Assembly (NCBI GenBank): GCA_036011305.1
Contig: DASCNA010000197.1
Coordinates: 1 to 45,678, forward strand
Origin: DASCNA01 sp036011305
GTDB lineage: Bacteria > Verrucomicrobiota > Lentisphaeria > Victivallales > GWF2-38-69
Length of the DNA stretch: 45,678 nt
Direction of reading: 5' to 3'
In this document: positions 1 to 8,240 of the stretch, in pieces
Numbering within the stretch: the first letter of the stretch is position 1
How the letters are laid out: every line of letters begins with the position of its first letter
The notes under the pieces: model-generated
Told to the model about the DNA's origin: nothing
Seen by the model: only the letters and a program-made list of their open reading frames with translations
Database searches by the model: none
Position numbers and translations under genes: made by a program

Positions 1-2
1 CG

Positions 3-95
3 AAAGAGCTTGGTGTAGATTTGAAAAAAATTACCGAAGTATGCAACACAAATAATATTAAAATAAATAATTGTCAACTTGGCTGTTTCGAGTAA
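3..95 (+). CDS. C-terminal end of an upstream gene, product not recognised
   Basis: The third forward frame is open from the window edge to a TAA at 93-95 and encodes about 30 residues ending in NCQLGCFE. The composition (charged helix, then two cysteines close to the C-terminus) looks like real coding sequence rather than spacer, and the spacer character changes immediately after the stop. The bulk of the gene lies outside the window, so no function can be assigned. Confidence 0.5.
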   Translation, partial: KELGVDLKKITEVCNTNNIKINNCQLGCFE

Positions 96-168
96 TTTTT
101 ATTGACTTTATCACAGGAGCATAAATCTCTGAGTTTTACCCACATTGTTTATGGTATAAAGTAATTCA

Positions 169-216
169 GGACTGTATCAGAAGTTTTTCTGGGAAAAACT
201 ATTTTTGATACAGTCC
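169..216. repeat. Long imperfect inverted repeat (hairpin) between two convergent genes
   Basis: Outer arms GGACTGTATCA (169-179) and TGATACAGTCC (206-216) are perfect reverse complements. An inner pair AGTTTTTC/GAAAAACT continues the stem after a small internal loop. It lies between the end of the upstream plus-strand gene and the end of the minus-strand gene at 262, where a shared terminator would be expected, but there is no clean T-run directly after the arm on either strand. A terminator or an RNA structural element are both possible. Confidence 0.5.
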
Positions 217-261
217 CGAAGAATTGGGAAATAGTAAAAAAGCAAATACTCAGTTCAAGTA

Positions 262-741
262 TTAACTAAGTATGTTTTTCGCTTTATGTTTTTTTGTTAT
301 CAGCATTATATCGTTGCCATCTCCTACTCCACTGCCGGTATATACATCAATTTTAGTGATTGTTCCATCAAACGGAGCATATATTTTACAGTGCTTTAAA
401 GTTGCCTCATCTCCGACTTTTTTTGCTATTGCTACCTGTAGGTCTCTCTTTGAATTTAACTTTGTTGCAAGTGAAACAGAGCGTGTTGTGTACAGTTTTG
501 CATTAGCTTTATATTCAATATTATCATAATTTATAGCAGCATCATCACTAAGTATATCGGCTTTATATTGAGTTGGATCTACTGCTTCTACCAACTGACC
601 CTTTTTTACATGTGCACCTAAGGGCGCTTCATAAACAATTTGGCCTTCAATCATTGATTGCATATGGGCAACAGCAGGTTTTGCATAGAGACACGTTGTT
701 CCCAAAGCTAATGCTGTCAATGTTAATACTAAAGTTTTCAT
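262..741 (-). CDS. Exported HlyD/biotin-lipoyl-like protein (stand-alone membrane-fusion fragment)
   Basis: 159 aa. A signal peptide (about residues 1-20, MKT then a hydrophobic run ending in LYAKPA) is followed by a half-lipoyl motif with GAHVKKGQLVEAVD around residue 43, a short helical stretch, and a second half-lipoyl segment with YAPFDGTITKI and YTGSGVGDGN near the end. This is the lipoyl barrel and short hairpin of periplasmic adaptor proteins. At 159 aa it is far shorter than a full adaptor (about 350 aa) and lacks a membrane-proximal beta-barrel domain. The start is supported by AAGGAGAG upstream. No ABC, RND or MFS partner is adjacent. A paralogue lies at 37407-37955. It is probably periplasmic or lipid-facing; its partner is unknown. 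Confidence 0.7.
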   Translation of the reverse strand: MKTLVLTLTALALGTTCLYAKPAVAHMQSMIEGQIVYEAPLGAHVKKGQLVEAVDPTQYKADILSDDAAINYDNIEYKANAKLYTTRSVSLATKLNSKRDLQVAIAKKVGDEATLKHCKIYAPFDGTITKIDVYTGSGVGDGNDIMLITKKHKAKNILS

Positions 742-987
742 TTTTCATTCTCTCCTTTTTTCTAAACTATTATGAATATTCATAATTTGACGTTATTAAA
801 ATATAATCAGTATATATTTCGCTTGCGATTTTTTATCAATAGTTATTTTTGTAAAAATTATATCCAATGTCAATATTAATACAAAAAACTAGACAATATC
901 TATTATAATTACTTGGTATATAACTTGTTTGTTAATTTTTGTAACAGATATATAAACATATCTTTGTCTAAGTAGGAAAATTTAATT

Positions 988-2490
988 ATGAAATTTTACC
1001 GAGAGATATTCAGAGAGATACGTAAATCCAAAAAAATTCAGGTAATTACTATGGCACAAGCTATAAACAGATCATATCATGCAGTTCATAAATGGGAAAA
1101 AGGGGAACGAAATCCTTCTGCAGGTGATATAAGGCTTATGGCTAGTGTAATGGGGATAAATCCATCTGAGATATCTGACCTTGATGATCAGATATCAATG
1201 GTGGATAGTTTTACAAAAGGAAATGAAAACAACATATCAAGTGATTTAATGACTGAGCGGTATTTGGGGGAATTAAACCATATTATAGAAAATTATGGAG
1301 ATATTCCTGACGTTAATATTGAAGCTGTTGTGCAATTGGAAAACAGGGTTAATCATAGTAAGCAAAGGATAAATATTCTTGAGGCAAGGTTGAAGGATTA
1401 TGAGAAAACTCTTAATCTGGCTCCTGTGATAATTTATACTAAAGACTCCTCTTTTCATTTTCGATATGTAAATGATTTATTTATCAACCAGACAGGTCTC
1501 TACACAAAGGAAGAGATAATAGGATCTACTGCTTCTGAAATATTTAACTTTAATGAGGTTAAAGAAATTATAAAATATGAGCAGGATGTTTTTAAAAATA
1601 AAAACATTGTTACAGATAAGGAGGTATACATTCCTGGGACAAAAGGCAAGAGTACAGGTCTTTTAAATATATTTCCGTTTTTAGATCAAAATAATGATGT
1701 GAGTAAAATTGTATGCTCAATTAAAGATATTACTTATTTAAAAAAACTTCTGGACAGATTTGAAAAACTAGACAATCTGCTGAATAGAATGGATGATTAT
1801 ATTTATATCAGAACTTTTAAACCTGATAAATTTATATATAGAAGCAGAGGTATTGAATATATTACTGGTTATCAAAAAATAGAATTCTATAAAGATGATA
1901 ATCTATGGCTTAATTTAGTTCATCCTGATGACAGAAAAAAAGCTGCTACACTGCCTGACAATACTGAAGGGGAACATGCTGAGAGTATATACAGGATACT
2001 CCACAAATCAGGAAAATATAAATGGGTGGAAAATAAATGTTATAAAAGTTATATCTCTGAGTCAAGACTTTATTACTACTATGGAATAGTCAGAGATATT
2101 ACAACTCAGATCGAGAAGGAAGACCTAGAAGAACTTTTAAAAATATATACCAATTTTATGGATTACGGCATAGGTATAATGGATTATGAAACTAAAAAAT
2201 TTAAATATGTAAATTCAATGTATAAAAAAATTACCGGATATACAGGTAAACAGCTGACAGAATGTAATGCATACAACTTTGTTTTAGAAAATTTAACACT
2301 TCCGGATGATAAAGAGAATGTTGATAAATGTTTGAATAATGAATCTTTAAAGAGTTTTAAAACACGGATGATATCAAAAAATGGTAAGATTAAACTCATT
2401 ACTATTACGAGAAAGAATATAAAATTCAAAGGACGAAAATGTAGATTTGTATCTCTTAAAGTCCATAAAAATCTAGGATTTTATAACTAG
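988..2490 (+). CDS. XRE-family HTH regulator with three PAS domains
   Basis: 500 aa. Residues about 8-62 form a Cro/CI-type helix-turn-helix (MAQAINRSYHAVHKWEKGER pattern). A coiled-coil linker (about 75-125) follows, then three PAS-like modules at about 130-245, 262-372 and 380-490. The second has the PAS/PAC signature YITGY...LVHPDDR and a KWVENKC segment; the third has KFKYVNSMYKKITGYTG. No histidine kinase, GGDEF, EAL or sigma-54 module follows, so this is a one-component sensor that binds DNA through its N-terminus. The ligand (haem, flavin or small metabolite) cannot be read from sequence. It is monocistronic, preceded by AGGAAAA about 10 nt before the ATG. Targets are unknown. Confidence 0.8.
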   Translation: MKFYREIFREIRKSKKIQVITMAQAINRSYHAVHKWEKGERNPSAGDIRLMASVMGINPSEISDLDDQISMVDSFTKGNENNISSDLMTERYLGELNHIIENYGDIPDVNIEAVVQLENRVNHSKQRINILEARLKDYEKTLNLAPVIIYTKDSSFHFRYVNDLFINQTGLYTKEEIIGSTASEIFNFNEVKEIIKYEQDVFKNKNIVTDKEVYIPGTKGKSTGLLNIFPFLDQNNDVSKIVCSIKDITYLKKLLDRFEKLDNLLNRMDDYIYIRTFKPDKFIYRSRGIEYITGYQKIEFYKDDNLWLNLVHPDDRKKAATLPDNTEGEHAESIYRILHKSGKYKWVENKCYKSYISESRLYYYYGIVRDITTQIEKEDLEELLKIYTNFMDYGIGIMDYETKKFKYVNSMYKKITGYTGKQLTECNAYNFVLENLTLPDDKENVDKCLNNESLKSFKTRMISKNGKIKLITITRKNIKFKGRKCRFVSLKVHKNLGFYN

Positions 2491-2678
2491 AGAGCTAAAT
2501 TAAACTGTATATGATAAATTTAAATTGATCATAAAATTATATAAATATCATGGAGATGACACTTATACTGAATAATAAATTGTATATTTTGCAAACTTTT
2601 ACTCTGGATTAACAGGTTTAGTAAATGTAATTTAATAACTATTATTTTTCTATATTAAATAATTGAAAGTAAAATTAT

Positions 2679-3329
2679 ATGTTTACAGGTCTTGTAGAAA
2701 CAACAGGTATATTGAAAAACAGGATAATAAAAGATAAAGAGGGTATACTTGAAATACTTCCGGATAATGCTTTTGAGAATCTGAAACTTGGTGAGAGCAT
2801 AGCTATTAACGGAACATGTCTGACACTTTCACAGCTGCCTGCTTCTAATAAATCAGCTCTTATTTTTAATGTATTAAGTGAATCCTTTAAGAGAACCAAC
2901 CTTGGCGATATTAAAATTGGCGGGAAAGTTAATTTGGAAAGAGCACTTTGTGTTGGTGACAGGTTAGGGGGACATATTGTACAGGGACATGTGGACTGTG
3001 TAGGAATAGTTGAGAACTGGGAGAAAAGGGGAAGAGACTGGGAATTATTTATTAAATTTCCAGATCATATGAGTCCGTCATTTATTGAAAAAGGCAGTGT
3101 TGCACTTGACGGTGTCTCTTTGACCATAGTTTCATTAGATAAAACTGTGTTGTCTGTTCATTTAATACCTACTACTTTAAACGACACATCTCTTTTTGAC
3201 AGAAAGAAAGGCGATAAAATTAATATTGAATCTGATGTGATAGGCAAGTATGTAAAACGTTTAATAGAAACTACCAGATCTGCAGATGCTGTATCTATGA
3301 GCTCTCTTATCAATGCAGGTTGGGAATGA
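2679..3329 (+). CDS. ribE: Riboflavin synthase alpha subunit
   Basis: 216 aa, normal length. It catalyses dismutation of two 6,7-dimethyl-8-ribityllumazine molecules to riboflavin in the cytosol. The invariant N-terminus MFTGLVE is present. Two tandem lumazine-binding barrels are visible: the first contains AINGTCLTLS and GGHIVQGHVDCVG, the second SPSFIEKGSVALDGVSLT and the C-terminal helix. The start is fixed by the family N-terminus although the Shine-Dalgarno is weak (GAAAGT). The gene stands alone; ribD is about 10 kb downstream and no ribBA or ribH is in the window. I see no FMN riboswitch in the 188-bp leader. Confidence 0.96.
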   Translation: MFTGLVETTGILKNRIIKDKEGILEILPDNAFENLKLGESIAINGTCLTLSQLPASNKSALIFNVLSESFKRTNLGDIKIGGKVNLERALCVGDRLGGHIVQGHVDCVGIVENWEKRGRDWELFIKFPDHMSPSFIEKGSVALDGVSLTIVSLDKTVLSVHLIPTTLNDTSLFDRKKGDKINIESDVIGKYVKRLIETTRSADAVSMSSLINAGWE

Positions 3330-3804
3330 GATTATTTTATCCTAAATTCAGGATTTAATTATATCTAAAAACGAATAAATTACTAAATAATGCAATATTA
3401 ACTATATCTTATAATAATTGCTTGATGCAGCTTATTTTTGATAAGTAAGGCTTATCAAAAATATTGGAGATCTATTTAACTAGAAGTATATATAACTGTA
3501 ATATTTATGTTCTTAGTAATTGAGCATAGTTTTTGCTTATAATTATGCACTTTACCCTAGGACATTTTTGATTTTGATGCAGTTAATTATTGATATATAA
3601 CTTTGAGTTAACGATTATGAAAAAAGCAATTTACAAAGTATATAAATGTGTTTTAAGTAATTTTGATGAATTGAATTACAGTACTCAGACTTTTTATAAA
3701 AAGTTTATTTCCACAAGTATTGACGATTATAAACTTAATTGATTTTTTGTCAGTTTTACTTTTATATTTATATATAACAGGTATAATAAAAAATATTGTA
3801 AAAT
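3330..3804. other. Intergenic spacer with a perfect 13-bp hairpin
   Basis: No coding sequence is convincing in these 475 bases. The one clear structure is a hairpin at 3433-3463: arms TATTTTTGATAAG and CTTATCAAAAATA with a 5-nt loop (TAAGG). It could terminate ribE transcription in a Rho-assisted manner, but no T-run follows on the plus strand. The promoter of the cobalamin-riboswitch transcript must lie in the last 150 bases; a TATAAT-like box is too common in this AT-rich context to be assigned. Confidence 0.5.
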
Positions 3805-3932
3805 AAAAAGGGAAGTTGGTGAAAATCCACACGGTAGCGCCGCTGTAAGCGGGGATGAAATTTACATCAGCCACTGGTTTTAGAACTGGGAAGGCGTAAA
3901 AAGTAAAATGATCCGCAAGTCAGAATATCTTT
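3805..3932 (+). promoter_or_regulatory. Cobalamin riboswitch (large, class-I-like architecture)
   Basis: Conserved blocks occur in canonical order: GGGAAGTTGGTGAAAATCC (3810-3828), ACGGTAGCGCCGCTGTAA (3831-3848), GATGAA, the peripheral arm GCCACTG...GGGAAGGC (3870-3894) and GCAAGTCAGAATA (B12 box, about 3915-3927). The peripheral arm marks the large architecture. It binds cobalamin and should repress the cobalt/nickel permease gene at 4052. Identification rests on the consensus blocks; ligand form is not decided here. Confidence 0.95.
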
Positions 3933-3948
3933 AAATATCTTGAATAAA

Positions 3949-4045
3949 AACCTTCGCTTTAGAGGTTGAGATATTAGTAATTTTAATTTTTTGCTGTTTA
4001 TAGCAGTTCATTTTACTTCCCTTTTTAAATTTGTTTAAAAAAGGA
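3949..4045 (+). promoter_or_regulatory. Putative expression platform of the first cobalamin riboswitch
   Basis: Downstream of the aptamer, AACCT (3949-3953) pairs with AGGTT (3963-3967), leaving a loop that contains CGCT (3955-3958). CGCT is complementary to AGCG (3836-3839) in the aptamer's L5 loop, as in the L5-L13 kissing interaction known for these riboswitches. A second hairpin follows: CCTTTTTAAA (from 4019) can pair with TTTAAAAAAGG, covering the Shine-Dalgarno AAGGA (4041-4045) of the permease gene. This suggests translational control, with a two-hairpin relay. Pairing was read by eye, not folded by program. Confidence 0.5.
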
Positions 4046-4051
4046 AATAAA

Positions 4052-5092
4052 ATGGAAACAAACAATAGAAGTAACTGTGTAAGGCAGAAAGTAATTATCA
4101 TCTTTTCATTCCTGGTGATATTAAACATCATTGTATGGGCAACAGCATTTTTATCATTCTATAAACATCCTTCACTTCTGGCTTTATGTCTTCTGGCCTA
4201 CGGATTTGGCTTAAGACATGCGGTTGATGCAGACCATATTGCTGCAATAGATAACGTAACAAGAAAATTTATGCAACAGAAAAAATCTCCTGTTACAATC
4301 GGCTTTTTCTTTTCCTTAGGACATTCTACTATTGTAATAATTATGACATTTTTTGTTGCACTTGGAACAGTTTATATCCACAACAACTTCCCTGCTTTTC
4401 AGAAAATAGGCGGAATTGTAGCTATAAGTGTTTCTGCATCTTTTCTCTTACTTATAGCTTTTATTAATTTTATAATTTTCATAGATATTTATAAAGTTTT
4501 CAGAGGGATTAGGAAGGACAAAAAATATTCACATCAGGAACTTGAAGATTTATTTGATAAAAAAGGTTTACTATCACGTTTTTTCAGACCTTTATTCAAT
4601 TTTGTGAGCAGAAGCTGGCATATGTATATAATTGGGTTCTTATTTGGGCTTGGATTTGATACTGCTTCTGAAGTTGCTCTCCTGGGAATATCTGCAACGC
4701 AGGCAGCAAATGGAGTTCCAGTCTGGACAATAATGATTTTTCCTTTATTATTTATGGCTGGGATGTGCGTAATTGATACACTTGATGGTGTCTTAATGCT
4801 TGGAATTTATGGCTGGGCTTTTTTAAAGCCAATGAGAAAACTCTTCTATAATATGACTATTACTTTAGTTTCTTTTATGGTGGCTTTCATTATTGGGGGA
4901 TTGGAAGCCTTAAGTATAATTTCGTCTCAGTTAAACTTAAATGGTGGCATATGGTTTTATATTAACAAAGTCAATGACAATTTTGGAAACCTTGGTTATA
5001 TGATTATAGGTATATTTATTGTCAGTTGGCTGGTTTCGACATTTATTTACAAGTATTCAAAGATAAACTCCTTTGAATATTCAGCAGAGTAA
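4052..5092 (+). CDS. Nickel/cobalt transporter, NiCoT (HoxN/NixA) family, predicted cobalt uptake
   Basis: 346 aa integral membrane protein with about eight hydrophobic helices. The family signature HX4DH is present in helix 2 (H56, D61, H62 in RHAVDADHIAAIDN), together with LGHSTIV and the GFLFGLGFDTASEVALLG motif in the middle of the protein. It imports Ni2+ or Co2+ across the inner membrane. Control by a cobalamin riboswitch points to cobalt for B12 synthesis or use. The ATG at 4052 is chosen because AAGGA lies 6 nt upstream; an in-frame TTG at 4031 has no such site and sits inside the regulatory hairpin. Confidence 0.92.
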   Translation: METNNRSNCVRQKVIIIFSFLVILNIIVWATAFLSFYKHPSLLALCLLAYGFGLRHAVDADHIAAIDNVTRKFMQQKKSPVTIGFFFSLGHSTIVIIMTFFVALGTVYIHNNFPAFQKIGGIVAISVSASFLLLIAFINFIIFIDIYKVFRGIRKDKKYSHQELEDLFDKKGLLSRFFRPLFNFVSRSWHMYIIGFLFGLGFDTASEVALLGISATQAANGVPVWTIMIFPLLFMAGMCVIDTLDGVLMLGIYGWAFLKPMRKLFYNMTITLVSFMVAFIIGGLEALSIISSQLNLNGGIWFYINKVNDNFGNLGYMIIGIFIVSWLVSTFIYKYSKINSFEYSAE

Positions 5093-5185
5093 GAAAATAC
5101 AGCTTTACGAAAAATGATATACCATAATTATTAATATCAACTAAATAATGAGCAATAAATAATTTGTTAATATTGCTATCAAAAA

Positions 5186-5310
5186 AGATGGGAAAGTCCT
5201 GTTAGAGTCAGGCACAGTCGCGCTACGGTATTGAGCAGGTTTACAACAGAGTGCTCTAAGTCCGATACCATGACAGCAATTATACAATTTTGTCGCGCTA
5301 ACAAAAGGAG
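5186..5310 (+). promoter_or_regulatory. Compact cobalamin riboswitch (class-II-like) with kissing-loop expression hairpin
   Basis: Pairings visible by eye: P3 ATGG (5188-5191) with CCAT (5268-5271); P4 CCTG (5198-5201) with CAGG (5209-5212); P5/L5 CACAGTCGCGCTACGGT (5213-5229); P6 GAGCA (5233-5237) with TGCTC (5252-5256); B12-box-like AGTCCGATACC (5259-5269). The large peripheral arm of class I is missing. A downstream hairpin TTTTGT/ACAAAA (5288-5306) presents the loop CGCGCTA, and its 3' arm runs into the Shine-Dalgarno AAGGAG (5305-5310). L5 and this loop share TCGCGCTA, whose GCGC core is self-complementary, so they can kiss. This is the known translational shut-off design. Confidence 0.85.
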
Positions 5311-5317
5311 TATAAAA

Positions 5318-5854
5318 ATGACACAAAAAGCAAAAAGACATGGTTTAGTCTTGCTAAATACAGGAGATGGAAAAGGAAAGACAACAGCATCTTTAGGAGT
5401 AGCATTTCGTGCATTGGGATGGGGATGGAAAATATTAATAGTTCAGTTTTTCAAAGGACAATGGAAAACAGGAGAAGAACGAGTTATACAAGAATATGCA
5501 TTGCCAATTGATTATAAAGCTTTTGGAGGCGGTTGTACTTGGGAAGAAACCGATTCTGAAGATATAAATGATAAATGTCATAAAGCGTGGAGTTTTACAA
5601 AAGACCATATCTTAAATGCTGATTATGACTTGATAATTGCTGATGAAATAAACAATGCAATGGCTTATGGTTTTATTGATACTGAAGATGTAATAAATAC
5701 TCTACAGCAGAGAAAAAAATGGATTCATGTTATTTTAACAGGACGAAATGCTCCTGAAAAAGTAAAGAAATATGCTGACTTAGTTTCAGTGATAGATGCT
5801 TATAAACATCCATTCGAAAAAGGTATCTTCGCCCAAAAAGGTGTAGAGTTTTGA
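5318..5854 (+). CDS. cobO: Corrinoid (cob(I)yrinic acid a,c-diamide / cobalamin) adenosyltransferase, CobA/CobO/BtuR type
   Basis: 178 aa, the usual length. It transfers the 5'-deoxyadenosyl group of ATP to reduced cob(I)alamin or cobyrinate diamide, yielding the adenosyl cofactor. The P-loop GDGKGKTT spans residues 16-23, followed by family motifs VQFFKGQWKTGE, DLIIADEINNAM (Walker B-like), ILTGRNAP and the C-terminal GIFAQKGVEF. The ATG at 5318 lies 7 nt after AAGGAG; an upstream in-frame ATG at 5231 falls inside the riboswitch and is rejected. No other cobalamin biosynthesis gene is in the window, so salvage of imported corrinoids is as likely as de novo synthesis. Confidence 0.95.
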   Translation: MTQKAKRHGLVLLNTGDGKGKTTASLGVAFRALGWGWKILIVQFFKGQWKTGEERVIQEYALPIDYKAFGGGCTWEETDSEDINDKCHKAWSFTKDHILNADYDLIIADEINNAMAYGFIDTEDVINTLQQRKKWIHVILTGRNAPEKVKKYADLVSVIDAYKHPFEKGIFAQKGVEF

Positions 5855-6234
5855 TCATAAGGAACAGGGGTATATTTCTGAAAAACACTTTTCTAGCTGG
5901 TCTACACTTCATTATAAATTAAATGATTATATGAAAAGTCTGATCATAACTATTTTGCCTTAATTCATTTTATTTTGATTCTTAGATGAATTTATTTCTT
6001 CTATTTTACACTTTAATCATATAAAATAATATAGAATTGGCTTGTGCTGAAGTAATTGAAGATTTATAATTTTTTTCAAATTAGATGTTTCTAATAATCA
6101 TTATCGAGCTGGCATAACTAATTTTAGAAATGGTTTATAGAAATAAATTCAGAGACTTAATAGTAAGAATATGTTATTTTTAAGTTATCGTATTATCATG
6201 ATTAACAACTTTAAAATCATCATAGGAGACAAAT
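5855..6234. other. Intergenic spacer, nothing recognised
   Basis: These 380 AT-rich bases hold no supported gene or strong hairpin. The last 60 bases carry TCATGATTA (around 6196) and the Shine-Dalgarno AGGAG before the flavoprotein at 6235. A similar TAAGTTA...TCATGATTA arrangement is found before the flavodoxin-like gene at 12898. Confidence 0.4.
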
Positions 6235-6894
6235 ATGAAAGTTGTAGCGATTAATGGTAGTCCTAGAAAAAAGGGAAATACATCATATCTGATCCAAACT
6301 GTATTCAGTGAGCTGAATAAAGAAGAAATTGAAACAGAAGAAATCATTATAGGCTTAAAAAACTTTAAAGGATGTATTGCCTGTCAAAAATGCTGGAAAA
6401 ATAAAGATGGTTACTGTGCAGTACCGGATAAGAATTTTAATGAAATTGTTGATAAGCTTAAGGAAGCCGATGGCATAATTCTCGGTTCACCTGTTTATAT
6501 TGGGGATGTTGCTGGACAGATGAAAACATTTATGGATCGTGTAATTTATCTTTCTTTTGCTGCTGGACAAATTCTAAACAGGAAAGTAGGAGCAGCAGTT
6601 GTAGCTGCTAGAAGACAAGGGGCTATAACAACATTAACAACATTAAATTCTTTTTTTAGTGTACAACAGATGTATATAGTAAGTTCAAGTTACTGGAATT
6701 TTGGCCTCGGACGAGAAGAAATGGAAGTAGAATCTGACTTTGAAGGGCTGCAGTCAATGAGAAATCTTGGTAAGAATATGGCTTGGGCTTTGAAATCATT
6801 TAAAAAGGCCAATATACCTGAACCTGATACCACACTGTCTGTTATATCAGAGCCAAATTATGAGCCTATTTATATCGATACAATAGATGGTTAG
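6235..6894 (+). CDS. Iron-sulfur flavoprotein / NADPH-dependent FMN reductase family
   Basis: 219 aa flavodoxin-fold protein. The FMN phosphate-binding loop INGSPRKKGNTSYL lies at residues 6-19, and ILGSPVYIGDVAGQMKTFMDR at about 81-102 is the second FMN-contact segment. A cysteine cluster C47-x2-C50-x2-C53-x7-C61 is typical of iron-sulfur flavoproteins of anaerobes, which shuttle electrons using FMN and a [4Fe-4S] cluster. The C-terminal 60 residues are less conserved. It is the first of three co-directional genes (gap 50 bp to the next), which may form a transcription unit. Electron donor and acceptor are unknown. Confidence 0.85.
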   Translation: MKVVAINGSPRKKGNTSYLIQTVFSELNKEEIETEEIIIGLKNFKGCIACQKCWKNKDGYCAVPDKNFNEIVDKLKEADGIILGSPVYIGDVAGQMKTFMDRVIYLSFAAGQILNRKVGAAVVAARRQGAITTLTTLNSFFSVQQMYIVSSSYWNFGLGREEMEVESDFEGLQSMRNLGKNMAWALKSFKKANIPEPDTTLSVISEPNYEPIYIDTIDG

Positions 6895-6944
6895 ATCTTC
6901 TGGGAAAATGTGATAATAACATTAAAATTTACAGGTTTGTAAAT

Positions 6945-8132
6945 ATGGAAAAACAATTGACAATGGTAAAAGAGTTCAAAAAAAGTAAACTTTTTAATAA
7001 TCAAGGTTTAAATATAGCTGTTCTCAATGGAACTTTCCGCGAAATGGGGATTCAATATGGTGAATTATTAAAAGAAACAATAATAAACTGTTATCAGGAA
7101 ATTGTAATAAAACAGTTTGTTGACAGTAAAATTTTTACATATGAACAGTTAATTGAATATGTCGGGGAACCATATTGGAATGGTTATTCTAAAAGACAAC
7201 AGGAATTAACAAAGGGTATGTCAATAGCAACAGGACTCACCACATATGAACTCACACTTCTAAATCAAAACATGAATGCTGTTTTTATCGCAAGAAAACT
7301 TGGTTTTTTTAGTACATGTACAGTAGCTTGCACGTCAATGGCTGCATGGGGTGATTATACAATAGATCATGAATTGTATACAATGAGAAATCTTGACTTT
7401 CATCTCCCATATAAAGCTTGGGCGGAAAAATATGCGACATTGTTAGTTTGCAATCCCAGTGATGGAAGTAACCAGGTAGCCGGTTTTACTTTCAGTGGAA
7501 TGATTATCTTTTTTGATGCTATGAATGATAAGGGTATTTACTCTCAGCAGAACACAGGTACTGGAACTGAAGGAAATATTATTTATTCAAATCGTCCAAG
7601 TATTTTCGATGAACTTGTAAATGCCATGTTTGATTCCGATAATCTTAAAACTTTTGAAACTAGAATAAATATGACAAGAGCAAGTTTTCCTTTAACGATA
7701 ATGGGGGCATCTCCAGAGGAAGTTTTCTATCTGGAAAATGCAACTATAGGATTTAAAAAGAGAAGCGTAGGTGTTGAAGATGAGGTTATTGTCGCTGTAA
7801 ACCAATTCTATGACCCATCATGGGGTGTTACTCCATTACCATATCCATCAGGATGGTTGTCAGAAACAAGAAGAGAAAATATTTTACAATTAGCCAAAGT
7901 TAATAAAGGAAAAATAGATCGCACTATAATGGAAGAGATATTGAATGTACCTTTATTTGATAAAAATGGTGTTCAGGGCAAAGGAGCTTCTGTGCTTGAT
8001 GAAAATCCTACAACAGATGTAGTTACAGTATGGCAGGTAATTTCACATCCCGCAAAAAGAAAATTTGTTTTTAGAATTCCAAAATTTACTGATTGGCTTA
8101 TAATCGATTTAAACGATTTATTTAACACATAA
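6945..8132 (+). CDS. C45-family Ntn hydrolase (acyl-CoA:6-APA acyltransferase-like amidase)
   Basis: 395 aa. The core resembles penicillin acyltransferase/C45 peptidase proteins: about 128 residues precede ACTSMAAWGDYT, with C129 as the predicted N-terminal nucleophile exposed by autocleavage, and then TMRNLDF (R148, N149, D151), the conserved oxyanion and substrate motif. No signal peptide is evident, so it is likely cytosolic. Characterised relatives cleave or form amide bonds on beta-lactams, N-acyl amino acids or choloyl-like substrates. The neighbour at 8241 is an amidohydrolase, so the pair may process an amide or cyclic-imide compound. The substrate cannot be named. Confidence 0.78.
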   Translation: MEKQLTMVKEFKKSKLFNNQGLNIAVLNGTFREMGIQYGELLKETIINCYQEIVIKQFVDSKIFTYEQLIEYVGEPYWNGYSKRQQELTKGMSIATGLTTYELTLLNQNMNAVFIARKLGFFSTCTVACTSMAAWGDYTIDHELYTMRNLDFHLPYKAWAEKYATLLVCNPSDGSNQVAGFTFSGMIIFFDAMNDKGIYSQQNTGTGTEGNIIYSNRPSIFDELVNAMFDSDNLKTFETRINMTRASFPLTIMGASPEEVFYLENATIGFKKRSVGVEDEVIVAVNQFYDPSWGVTPLPYPSGWLSETRRENILQLAKVNKGKIDRTIMEEILNVPLFDKNGVQGKGASVLDENPTTDVVTVWQVISHPAKRKFVFRIPKFTDWLIIDLNDLFNT

Positions 8133-8240
8133 AAATCAGGAATGTCTGCCCTTTATTTGACTGGTTATGTGCTTATCAATTATGCAAATTTTATTTTTCT
8201 AGATTAAATAAAAAATTTTCTATGCTGAGGAGAGCTGGCT

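Noticed and set aside
2491..2678. FMN riboswitch before riboflavin synthase
   Set aside because: None of the conserved RFN blocks (such as AGGAT...GGGGC and the final GGTGAAATTCC-like run) are present in the leader.
5231..5317. Longer N-terminus for the adenosyltransferase
   Set aside because: It would be encoded by the cobalamin aptamer; the family begins near residue 1 of the ATG at 5318, which has a strong ribosome site.
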